From Gammaproteobacteria bacterium (GTDB taxonomy: Bacteria > Pseudomonadota > Gammaproteobacteria > Steroidobacterales > Rariloculaceae): a stretch of 64,000 nt of DNA. Positions 9,704 to 15,405 of this stretch are shown piece by piece (position 1 is the stretch's first letter; the number at the start of each line of letters is the position of its first letter). Location of the stretch: assembly GCA_022825505.1 (NCBI GenBank), contig JAJDWR010000073.1:178390-242389 (forward strand). Reading direction: 5' to 3'. Below the pieces are notes generated by a model. The model did no database searches and had not been told where the DNA came from. It saw nothing but the letters and a program-made list of their open reading frames with translations. The position numbers were made by a program, and so were the translations under genes.

Positions 9704-9975
9704 CGCTCGCGTTTCAACTGCGCGATGTCAAACTGCGCCTGCGCTGCTAGCCAGAACCGGGCCGTTGACCAGCCGATGGCCTCCAGATCCACCGCCAGGC
9801 TGACCGGAATGCGCCCCTGCCCGGCCAGAATGCGGGAGATTTTCGCTCGCGAGATATTCAGCCGCGCAGCGGTCGCGGTGACGGTCTCACCGTGCCCGTC
9901 TATCCAGTCCCGCAACAGTTCACCCGGATGGCAGGGGTTGGCAAGCTCGACGCTTGCGTTGCCAGTGTTGCTCAC
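9691..9975 (-). CDS. HigA-like XRE-family antitoxin, orphan
   Basis: 94-residue helix-turn-helix protein: HPGELLRDWI at the front and the HTH segment ATAARLNISRAKISRILAG are typical of HigA antitoxins, which bind and repress their own operator. GTG start at 9975; its first bases overlap the stop of a short tape-measure-like fragment (ATGTGA). HigA normally follows a HigB ribonuclease gene, but none is present upstream on this strand. It is therefore an orphan antitoxin or a plain regulator, at the left edge of the phage-derived region. Confidence 0.75.
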   Translation of the reverse strand: MSNTGNASVELANPCHPGELLRDWIDGHGETVTATAARLNISRAKISRILAGQGRIPVSLAVDLEAIGWSTARFWLAAQAQFDIAQLKREREAA

Positions 9976-10097
9976 ATTTGCACGCTATAGTAGTAGTTGA
10001 AGAAGTTGAAAACCACGGCCGCGCCGGACACGCGCATCCCTCCGACGAACTCTCCGTTCACCAGTTCCAGCCGCAGCGTCAAGCGTTGGTCGACCAT
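9972..10097 (-). pseudogene. Truncated phage tail tape-measure protein start, copy A
   Basis: 41 codons. The opening MVDQRLTLRLELVNGEFVGG resembles the N-terminus of tail tape-measure proteins and is like the start of copy B (MPEQRVSLIVTADARGF). Homology seems to end after about 28 codons, where an unrelated Tyr/Phe-rich tail reaches the stop. An SD-like GAGGG precedes the ATG. It lies directly downstream of DUF1799 copy A, the order expected in tailed phages, with a 42-residue ORF on the opposite strand between them. Confidence 0.5.
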
Positions 10098-10111
10098 GCT
10101 ATAGTGCCCTC

Positions 10112-10240
10112 ATGAATACCGCGAGCGCCCTCTTTATCGTCCTGCTGGCCACCGTGGCCGTGGCTGCCGCGGGCGCGATCGTCTCCGTTCTGCTCGGCCA
10201 CGTTGTCATCACCATCGGGCGCGCCATCGTCGAGAACTGA
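10112..10240 (+). CDS. 42-residue membrane protein, copy A
   Basis: Encodes a 42-residue, strongly hydrophobic protein (starts MNTASALFIVLLATV; ends GHVVITIGRAIVEN) with one transmembrane segment or a hairpin. Function unknown. It is divergent from the tape-measure start and lies exactly between DUF1799 and tape-measure sequence on the other strand. A paralogue at 13561 has the same length, and within the conserved second half four of six codon differences are synonymous, which supports real coding on this strand. An extended -10-like TGCTATAGT lies just upstream, so a leaderless mRNA is possible. Confidence 0.55.
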   Translation: MNTASALFIVLLATVAVAAAGAIVSVLLGHVVITIGRAIVEN

Positions 10241-10444
10241 CTACGCAGTCTCGCTCTGCGCGTTCAGGACCTCTGTCGCCATGAGGCGCAAGTTCCCGAA
10301 TACCTTCTTCCACTGGATGCCCAGCCCCTTGGCCGCAGCCCGGGCGCCGGGATAATCCAGCCCCAGTCGCACGCCGTTGGGGGAAACGCGCCACTGGGTC
10401 TGCACCGCGAGGAACGCCCGGACTGTCGGCCAGGCTTCTGGCAC
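10241..10444 (-). CDS. DUF1799-like phage tail protein, copy A
   Basis: From a GTG at 10444, 67 residues with the DUF1799 pattern: PEAWPTVRAFL, QTQWRVSPNG and LGLDYPGAR, ending NAQSETA. Homology continues upstream of this GTG in the same frame (KAFGLPEDLAGE matches the corresponding part of copy B) without a usable start codon until about 10588, so the gene appears 5'-damaged. DUF1799 proteins are encoded just before the tape measure in many tailed phages, as here. Confidence 0.55.
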   Translation of the reverse strand: MPEAWPTVRAFLAVQTQWRVSPNGVRLGLDYPGARAAAKGLGIQWKKVFGNLRLMATEVLNAQSETA

Positions 10445-10741
10445 GACGATGAATTCGCGTCCGGATTCGCCGGCGAGATCTTCCGGAAGCCCGAACGCCT
10501 TCGCCTCGTCGGTCGCCTCGTCCTTTCCAGTTTGGCGACGCGCACGCGGCTTAGATACTGCTGCTCGCCGCGAGGCTCGGCGTACGGCATGAAGCGCAGA
10601 CAGGCGGGAAATTTAGGGGGCGTCCAGTGGCGGTATCCACTGGCGCCGAGTTCGTAAACCTCGAGTCGTTCGCGACGTAGCGCGTGTCGCCGTCGGCGAA
10701 CTCCTGAACGTCGTTGCGGCGGGGCGTGGCCTTGCGCCGGA
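10445..10741 (-). other. Degenerate phage sequence upstream of DUF1799 copy A
   Basis: Contains the frame-disrupted upstream part of DUF1799 copy A, and beyond it a minus-strand frame reading LEVYELGASGYRHWTPPKF that I do not recognise. No intact gene is evident. It abuts the truncated 3' end of tape-measure copy B. Confidence 0.35.
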
Positions 10742-11089
10742 TTATAGCGTGGCGGCCACGGAGACTATCCCCGCGAGCACCGGGAACCCCGTCGCGGACG
10801 CGAGTGCACCGGTTGCAAATGTTTCAACGCCTCGCCGAAACGTGTCGTTGTTTCGCCACTTCAACCGTCCGAGCCGTTCCAGCGCAATGGTGGAGCGCGC
10901 GGTCGCCGCGCTCATTTCCCGCATCTCGCGAACGAGGTCGTCGGCCGAGCGGTTCAGCCGGTCTGCGTCGCGCTTGCCCTCGCGAAATCCCCTGCCGAGT
11001 TCGTTCGTCTCCCGGCGGGCGCGCCGGATCTCGGTTTCGAAACCGCGGGCATCGGCCGTGACGATCAGGCTAACGCGCTGTTCGGGCAT
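10742..11089 (-). pseudogene. Tail tape-measure protein, N-terminal fragment, copy B
   Basis: 115 codons: MPEQRVSLIVTADARGFETE followed by a charged coiled-coil (RRARRETNELGRGF, SADDLVREMREM), as at the start of many tail tape-measure proteins, then a hydrophobic end (FPVLAGIVSV). Tape measures are normally several hundred residues or more, so this is a 3'-truncated remnant. DUF1799 copy B lies upstream on the same strand, and the 42-residue ORF at 11104 is divergent from its start. Confidence 0.6.
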
Positions 11090-11103
11090 GGTATACTGCC
11101 GCC

Positions 11104-11232
11104 ATGGATGCTTTTCTCTTCGCGTTTGGCCTTTTTGGCTTGGCCTTCCCGGTCATCGGGCCCATCCTTGGGCTTCTGGTGGTCTTCTGGGTATGCCAGA
11201 AAATCGAACGGGCGGAAGCCCGCCGCAACTGA
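11104..11232 (+). CDS. 42-residue membrane protein, copy B
   Basis: 42 residues, MDAFLFAFGLFGLAFPVIGP followed by a second hydrophobic stretch and a basic end (KIERAEARRN). It has exactly the same length and position as copy A, between DUF1799 and the tape-measure start on the opposite strand, but a different sequence. An extended -10-like TGGTATACT precedes the ATG by seven bases, so a leaderless transcript is possible. Function unknown; a holin- or spanin-like phage role is only a guess. A frameshifted relative lies at 14342. Confidence 0.5.
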   Translation: MDAFLFAFGLFGLAFPVIGPILGLLVVFWVCQKIERAEARRN

Positions 11233-11256
11233 GTCGGACGGCTCACGCCACGCACC

Positions 11257-11622
11257 TCATTTCGACTCCGACTGCGCATCCAGCGCTTCCCCCTCCATGA
11301 TCCGGAGATCCCCGAAGACCGCCTTCCAGCGGATGCCGAGGCCGCGCGCGGCGGCGCGGGCGGCGCGGTAGTCGAGCCCGAGCAGGCGCCCTGACGGGCC
11401 GATCCGCCACTGGGTGGCGCAGGCGACGAACAGGCGCACCGCGTCCCAGGCCTCGGGAACGACGATGAACACGTCCGAACGGGCGCTGCCTCCGAGGTCC
11501 AGGCCGAAGAGCCTCGCGTCCTCATCCGCAGTTGAGGATTGCGAAAAAAAACGAAAAATGTTGTGCGAAAGACTTTGCACAAACTGGGGCTGCGAACCAT
11601 AGTCCGCACAAATTGTGCGCAT
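11257..11622 (-). CDS. DUF1799-like phage tail protein, copy B
   Basis: The C-terminal part carries the DUF1799 pattern (FIVVPEAWDAVRLFV, ATQWRIGPSG, LGLDYRAARAA, ending DAQSESK) and aligns with copy A from about DEDARLFGLDLG. The first 30 or so residues as translated from ATG 11622 come from the AT-rich operator-like sequence and do not look like phage protein; the true start is uncertain. Downstream on this strand is tape-measure copy B. Confidence 0.6.
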   Translation of the reverse strand: MRTICADYGSQPQFVQSLSHNIFRFFSQSSTADEDARLFGLDLGGSARSDVFIVVPEAWDAVRLFVACATQWRIGPSGRLLGLDYRAARAAARGLGIRWKAVFGDLRIMEGEALDAQSESK

Positions 11623-11628
11623 AGCACA
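11561..11628. promoter_or_regulatory. Cluster of TTGTGC/GCACAA inverted repeats (operator-like)
   Basis: TTGTGC at 11561 pairs with GCACAA at 11577; GCACAA at 11606 is followed after one base by TTGTGC at 11613; and TGTGC at 11614 pairs with GCACA at 11624. The surroundings (11541-11660) are markedly AT-rich compared with the region, with a nearby direct repeat CGGTTA. Repeated dyads of one half-site suggest binding by a dimeric repressor; the protein is not identified. Confidence 0.45.
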
Positions 11629-11696
11629 TAGAGGAAAAGCGGTTAAAAACGGTTACAAGCGAAGATTCGCGGTGAAACTGACCGGTGGCGGGGCGA

Positions 11697-12192
11697 TCAA
11701 TCCCAGGGCGCTGTGATGTAGTCGTGAATCTCCTGGCTGATGGCCGTTTCGTCCTCGTCGGAGAGGCCCAGGAAAGACCGTGCCGGAATGTCGCCCCATG
11801 TGATGGGCTGGAAAAACGACCGGCCGGGCAAACTTGTGTGCACACCGCCGAACTCGCCCTTCTTGGCGCCGTACTGGTGGGTACTGGAGTACGTTCAAGA
11901 GCTGCCGATCTCCACGAAGTCGTTGCCGGCACGGGGCGATGGTGCCGCCTAGGTAGCCCCGTTCAGTGAGGATTCTGTCAACGTTCCGCCGCTTGCGTTT
12001 TTTCGTGGTCTCGCTAAGCGGCGCCCATGGAGTGCCGTCGGGCGCTTCATCGTCGGCGAAGCGCTTGCGGGTGCTGTTGAGAGGGTGTTCGCCAATGCTG
12101 CGCATGGCGGGGGTGAGGTCCTGCCCGGCCTGGATCATTTCGGACAGCGCGCGTTGCACGCGCCGGTCGTCAAGTTCGATGTCGATCTTCAG
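11697..12192 (-). pseudogene. Phage virion morphogenesis protein (Mu gpG-like), copy 1, frameshift and nonsense
   Basis: The N-terminal frame reads KIDIELDDRRVQRALSEM, SIGEHPLNSTRKRFADDEAP, DGTPWAPLSETTKKRKRR and LTERGYLGGT, the hallmark of the virion morphogenesis family. After LGGTI homology moves to another frame (GNDFVEIGSS), which then has an in-frame TGA before TYSSTHQYGAKKGEFG, continues through WGDIPARSFLGLSDEDE and ends TAPWD at 11697. So it has one frameshift and one stop. The initiator position reads CTG where other copies have ATG. It follows the 82-codon gene directly. Confidence 0.75.
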
Positions 12193-12437
12193 GGTTCGAC
12201 GTTCCCGCCGTGGAATTCGTTCCAGGCGCGTTCTGCGTCCTCGGCCATCGCTTCGGCGAATTCAGGCGACGAGCCCTGGTCGAGTAGCATTGCCCGCATG
12301 TCCGCGCTGTACTCTCCGGCGCTGGCGTAAATCGTCCCGTGCTGCATCCGGTTTCCGGCAATGCGCTCGCCCGGCGTCGTGGTCGCGAACAGTTCCTCGC
12401 GCCAAGCCTCGTATCCGCTGTCCCGCCGGTTAGTCAT
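12189..12437 (-). CDS. Small acidic protein overlapping the ART gene, candidate immunity protein, copy 1
   Basis: 82 residues, acidic overall (EAWREELFATTTPGER, QGSSPEFAEAMAEDAERAW). Its ATG at 12437 overlaps the end of the ADP-ribosyltransferase gene by eight bases, so the two are translationally linked. A paralogue at 14651 is intact and again directly follows ART sequence. In phage MuF-type polymorphic toxins the gene after the toxin domain usually encodes immunity, and that is my inference here; a head-assembly role is the alternative. No known family recognised. Confidence 0.6.
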   Translation of the reverse strand: MTNRRDSGYEAWREELFATTTPGERIAGNRMQHGTIYASAGEYSADMRAMLLDQGSSPEFAEAMAEDAERAWNEFHGGNVEP

Positions 12438-13173
12438 CGGTCACCTCTTCCAGTTCGATAATGGCACGGCCGGGCTCGCCCCAGCGGTTAGGCGGCCCCT
12501 CTTCTCGGCTCACGACCCGGAACCGCGCGTAAGGATCGAATAGCACTTCTCGCTCCCTCGCGTTCGCAGCTAGCGCCTCAATGTCCCGACCGGTCCGCCC
12601 GACGATTGTGAACAGCGCTTTTCTGCCGAACCGCCTCGGCTGCTCTTCCGATTTCGAGGAACTGATAAAGTCTCTCGCCGTGACAACCTCTCCGGGCCGG
12701 AATCGGTCCAGCAATTCGTCGGGCAGACCCGACCCGTCTCCGCGGTAGGTGACGCTCGGCCGGGCCGGCAGCCTTGCCAAAGCGTCGCGGAGCGTCAACG
12801 TGCCCAATAGTTCGAGTGGCTCTGGGAGTTCGCCGGCTCCGCTCCGATATGGCAGCGTCCGCCTCAACGGCCTGTTGAGGTATTTGTGGCCGGCTAGGGA
12901 ATACCAACGCACCGCGACCAGCTCCGCTGGCGTTAGCTGGGGCGCCGAGCGGGCCGCCCCGGTGTCGGCCGCTTCATTCAGCAGTTGGCTGAAGCGCCCG
13001 TCGCCCATCCTCGCGTCGAGTTCGGCCCGGAACTGGGCTTGGTGGCGCCGCTGGGCGACGCTGAGCCCTGGTGCGTAGTCCCAGCCAGGGTCGACGCCTT
13101 CGGGTACGGTAACCGTTCGGGGATTCGGTCCGCGCGCTCCCACGCGCCTCGTCCCTGCCGCCGCATCCGTCAT
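12430..13173 (-). CDS. ADP-ribosyltransferase domain protein with phage MuF-like N-terminal segment
   Basis: 247 residues. Residues 24-36 (PEGVDPGWDYAPG) match the conserved segment at the end of Mu gpF/SPP1 gp7 head proteins. The rest fits an arginine-specific ART of the exoenzyme-toxin type: a helix AVRWYSLAGHKYLNRPLRR (88-106), catalytic Arg144 in VTYRGDG, the STS-like motif FISSSK (169-174), and the ExE pair E207/E209 in REREVLF followed by ARFRVV. All R-S-E catalytic elements are present, so it could be active. The N-terminal head domain is absent, so this is probably the toxin end of a larger MuF-ART gene or a shortened free form. Confidence 0.75.
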   Translation of the reverse strand: MTDAAAGTRRVGARGPNPRTVTVPEGVDPGWDYAPGLSVAQRRHQAQFRAELDARMGDGRFSQLLNEAADTGAARSAPQLTPAELVAVRWYSLAGHKYLNRPLRRTLPYRSGAGELPEPLELLGTLTLRDALARLPARPSVTYRGDGSGLPDELLDRFRPGEVVTARDFISSSKSEEQPRRFGRKALFTIVGRTGRDIEALAANAREREVLFDPYARFRVVSREEGPPNRWGEPGRAIIELEEVTDD

Positions 13174-13191
13174 GCCAGTGACGGGCGTCGG

Positions 13192-13446
13192 CTAGAAGTT
13201 TTTTCGAGGGTGGAACCGCCGCAGATAGGCGCCGGCGGCGGCGGAGGCGAAGTACGGCCGTTCCGTGACGCGCTCGATGTTTTCGGGCGTGCAGGGGATA
13301 TTGCCGCCGTCCTCGTCGAGGATGTCGTCCCAGACTGCGGTCTCCGCGGCAATCTGGTGTACCGGCGTCCGGACGCCAACGGGAGTGGGTAGCGCTCGCC
13401 GGTGGTGGACCAGAGCCTGCATCGGTCCGGGTGCGCGGGCTGTCAC
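13192..13446 (-). CDS. Phage tail-assembly-chaperone-like small protein (tentative)
   Basis: 84 codons. The segment VHQIAAETAVWDDILDEDGG followed by IPCTPENIERV and YFASAAAGAYLRRF resembles small tail assembly chaperones, with a domain of two or three helices. The N-terminal 20 or so codons lie inside the left arm of the long inverted repeat and may be recombinant. It is upstream of the ART gene on the same strand. Assignment is by pattern only. Confidence 0.35.
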   Translation of the reverse strand: MTARAPGPMQALVHHRRALPTPVGVRTPVHQIAAETAVWDDILDEDGGNIPCTPENIERVTERPYFASAAAGAYLRRFHPRKNF

Positions 13447-13525
13447 GGAACAGGCCGTGTGCGTATGCCCACCGTATTCCGCACCCCCGGCGAGTTGATA
13501 TCAGTATAGCGGCGGCTCAATGGGA
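13391..13525 (+). repeat. Long inverted repeat, left arm
   Basis: The 72 bases from 13391 match the reverse complement of the sequence ending at 13968 with one mismatch, and the similarity continues with more differences to about 13525, including the motif CAGTATAGCG. Both arms carry sequence that precedes a virion-morphogenesis start; the left arm runs on into a truncated start (MGINPLAD) at about 13520. Confidence 0.8.
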
Positions 13526-13560
13526 ATCAACCCGTTGGCCGACCATGCTATGCTGCCTCC

Positions 13561-13689
13561 ATGGACACCCTGACCGCCATCTTCGCCGTCCTGCTGGCCG
13601 CCTTGGTCGTGTTCGCCGTGGGGGCGATCGTCTCCGCCCTGCTCGGCCACGTTGTCATTACCATCGGGCGCGCAATCGTAGAGGACTGA
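13561..13689 (+). CDS. 42-residue membrane protein, copy A'
   Basis: 42 residues (MDTLTAIFAVLLAALVV at the front, GHVVITIGRAIVED at the end), a paralogue of the 10112 ORF with identical length. The second halves are nearly identical and most codon differences there are synonymous, evidence of selection on this reading frame. A divergent tape-measure remnant of only nine codons (MVGQRVDSH) faces it. An extended -10-like TGCTATGCT precedes the ATG. It lies inside the segment enclosed by the long inverted repeat. Confidence 0.55.
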   Translation: MDTLTAIFAVLLAALVVFAVGAIVSALLGHVVITIGRAIVED

Positions 13690-13840
13690 GCGTTACGAGA
13701 ACTCGGGACGATCTCCGCGAACACGGGCAAATCAGTTCGGAGACGGCCAGTATTGCAGGGCTTATGTCCTGGCCGGCGCGGATCAGCCGATTCAACGCCG
13801 CCTTGACGTTTCGATCGTCGAGTTCGATGTTGATTCGCAT
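13658..13840 (-). pseudogene. Virion morphogenesis protein start, copy 2
   Basis: Opens MRINIELDDRNVKAALNRLI and AGQDISPAI, clearly related to copy 1, then loses homology after about 33 codons (SELICPCSRRS) and runs into sequence antisense to the 42-residue ORF. A remnant joined to foreign sequence at about 13740. Its upstream region is the right arm of the inverted repeat. Confidence 0.6.
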
Positions 13841-13968
13841 GGTGCCGACGCTATACTGGCGTTACCTCGCCGGGGGTGCGGAACACGTGGGCGAGCGCAC
13901 ACGGCCTGTTCCGTGACAGCCCGCGCACCCGGACCGATGCAGGCTCTGGTCCACTACCGGCGAGCGCT
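13838..13968 (-). repeat. Long inverted repeat, right arm
   Basis: Reverse complement of the left arm at 13391-13525. The best part (13897-13968) has one mismatch in 72 bases. The two arms enclose roughly 310 bases containing the copy A' membrane ORF and the copy 2 virion-morphogenesis start. Confidence 0.8.
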
Positions 13969-13971
13969 CAC

Positions 13972-14136
13972 CTACCAGCGTTCACATCTGGACGTCGGTA
14001 CAAAAGATAGCCGCGGCGCAAGCGATTGACATGCGCCGGGTACATCGTTCAGGACAGCCAATCGCGGGGGGTCTACCTGAGTAACGATCTCCGTTTCGCC
14101 GTCTTCAAACGCGGTGAGAAAGACCCGGCGGTACAC
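13972..14136 (-). CDS. Short ORF of unknown function (possible phage remnant)
   Basis: 54 codons from a GTG, including VYRRVFLTAFEDGETEIVTQ and DPPRLAVLNDVPGA. The composition looks protein-like and the orientation agrees with the phage genes, but I recognise no family and the upstream frame is closed by a stop. Possibly the C-terminal remnant of a phage gene. Confidence 0.2.
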   Translation of the reverse strand: MYRRVFLTAFEDGETEIVTQVDPPRLAVLNDVPGACQSLAPRLSFVPTSRCERW

Positions 14137-14154
14137 CGTTAGGCCATCGGCACG

Positions 14155-14327
14155 TTATTCGGCACGGAGGCACACCCCGGGCGACCATCCCCGCGAGCAC
14201 GGTGAAACCCGCTTGCGCTCGCGGAATTCCCTGCCGAGCTCGTTCGTTTCCCGCCGGGCGCGCCGGATCTCCGTTTCGAGGCTCCGGGCGTTGGCCGTGA
14301 CGATCAGCAAACGCGTTGTTCGAGCAT
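14155..14327 (-). pseudogene. Tape-measure start, copy B', frameshifted and internally deleted
   Basis: From ATG 14327 the frame stops after seven codons (MLEQRVC). In the adjacent frame the text resumes as LLIVTANARSLETEIRRARR and ETNELGREFRERKR, matching copy B, and then jumps to the distal part of copy B. So there is one frameshift plus an internal deletion. Confidence 0.65.
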
Positions 14328-14341
14328 GGTATATTGCCGCC

Positions 14342-14471
14342 ATGGATGCTTTTCTCTTCGCGTTTGGCCTTTTTTGGCTTGGCCTTCCCGGTCATCGGAC
14401 CCGTCCTTGGACTTCTGGTGATCTTCTGGGCGTTCCGGAAAATCGAACGGGCCGAAGCCTCCCGAAACTGA
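14342..14471 (+). pseudogene. 42-residue membrane protein, copy B', frameshifted
   Basis: Near-identical to the 11104 ORF (MDAFLFAFGLF) but with one extra T in a run of T at about 14371, which puts the rest out of frame; the homologous stop is at 14469-14471. An extended -10-like TGGTATATT precedes the ATG. Confidence 0.65.
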
Positions 14472-14488
14472 GCCGGGCCGCCCGCGCC

Positions 14489-14556
14489 TCATTTCGACTC
14501 CGACTGCGCATCCAGCGCCTCGCCCTCCTTGATCCGGATATCCCCAAAGACCGTCT
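14489..14556 (-). pseudogene. DUF1799 C-terminal fragment, copy B'
   Basis: The minus strand encodes KTVFGDIRIKEGEALDAQSE plus SK and a stop, the same ending as copy B. Homology breaks at about 14556, where the inverted ART/immunity segment begins. Confidence 0.65.
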
Positions 14557-14574
14557 TACACCCGATTTCGAGTT

Positions 14575-14658
14575 GTGAGCCGCGAGGAGGGACCGCCGAA
14601 CCGCTGGGGCGAGCCGGGCCTTGCTATTATCGAACTGGAAGAGGTCGACGATGGCTAA
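14575..14658 (+). pseudogene. C-terminal tip of the ART gene, copy 2
   Basis: 27 codons in the opposite orientation to copy 1: VSREEGPPNRWGEPG then AIIELEEVDDG and a stop, matching the last residues of the 12430-13173 protein. None of the catalytic ART motifs is present. The following 81-residue gene overlaps its end exactly as in copy 1. Confidence 0.75.
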
Positions 14659-14896
14659 CCGGGACAGCGAACGCGAGGCTTGGCGCAAGGAACTGTTTGC
14701 AACAACGACGCCTTCCGAACGCCTCTTTGCCGACCGCATGGACTACGGGTCGTTCTATGTCAGCGCCGAGGAATACGCCGCAGACATGCGTCAGGCGCTG
14801 CTCGACAACGGCTCCTCGCCGGAATTTGCCAACATAATGGCCGAGGACGCCGCGCGCGCCTGGAACGAACTCCACCGCAGGGGCGCCGAATACTGA
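14651..14896 (+). CDS. Small acidic protein after ART tip, candidate orphan immunity protein, copy 2
   Basis: 81 residues from ATG 14651, a clear paralogue of the 12189 gene (EAWRKELFATTTPSER, GSSPEFANIMAEDAARAW). It is intact although the ART sequence before it is only a 27-codon tip, so the small gene has outlasted its toxin partner. This is the pattern of orphan immunity genes in polymorphic toxin loci, by analogy only. It is inverted relative to copy 1. Confidence 0.6.
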   Translation: MANRDSEREAWRKELFATTTPSERLFADRMDYGSFYVSAEEYAADMRQALLDNGSSPEFANIMAEDAARAWNELHRRGAEY

Positions 14897-14931
14897 GGAT
14901 CGACATCCTACTCGACGACCGGCGAGTCTAG
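14893..14931 (+). pseudogene. Virion morphogenesis start, plus-strand fragment
   Basis: Twelve codons reading LRIDILLDDRRV then TAG, matching the start of virion-morphogenesis copy 1 (including a CTG at the initiator position). They directly follow the 81-residue gene and meet a minus-strand copy of the same gene start head-on. Confidence 0.6.
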
Positions 14932-14967
14932 CGCGCGTTGGTCATCAAGCTCGATTTCGATCTTCAT
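14908..14967 (-). pseudogene. Virion morphogenesis start, minus-strand fragment, copy 3
   Basis: ATG 14967 opens MKIEIELDDQRALDSPVVE and stops after 19 residues. It is the same gene start as copies 1 and 2, head-to-head with the plus-strand fragment at 14893-14931, so an inversion junction lies near 14930. The motif CCAGTATATC lies upstream. Confidence 0.6.
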
Positions 14968-15405
14968 TGCAACCCCCGGTGATATACTGGCCAGAGTCGC
15001 CGGGTAGGCCGGGTAACTTGCTCTCCCGGTAGAGGGTATGCTGGCAAAGCCAGCCTGCGGACTGCATCGAGGGTGGCGTCTCGTCCCGGCGGCATCATAC
15101 GCCCTCTTCTCGGAGGGACTCGTAACGGGATTCCAGAAGGTTGCCCGGTTTTACGTACCCCGCCGACCGAACCGCGTTGCCGCTGGGCGTGAACACCAAC
15201 AACAGAGTAGGATCTCGGGCGCCGGTGTCATGGAAGGGAGTCGGAGGCATCGGCGTGATAGTGCGACAAGCGGTGGAACCGGCCTTCCCCTTGCCACTTT
15301 CCCCAAGCTGGCAACACACGCGTAAATTTCGTGCCGCCAGTCTTGTGTCGGTGGCTGCGGCGATGATCGGCGTTCGTGCCGACGCCATACCGGAACAACG
15401 ACGCG
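14968..15405. other. No recognised gene
   Basis: Between the last phage fragment and rluB. Open frames exist on both strands (for example 15095-15405 minus) but none shows family motifs or convincing codon use. Short dyads such as CCGGG/CCCGG near 15010-15033 are seen. This is probably the right edge of the phage-derived region. Confidence 0.4.

Noticed and set aside
10091..14990. CRISPR array or classical transposon as the source of the repeats
   Set aside because: Repeats are gene fragments of unequal length with no regular spacers, and no transposase is encoded.
9656..15405. Complete prophage
   Set aside because: No integrase, terminase, portal, capsid or lysis genes; structural genes are truncated, frameshifted and inverted, and no attachment-site repeats flank the region.
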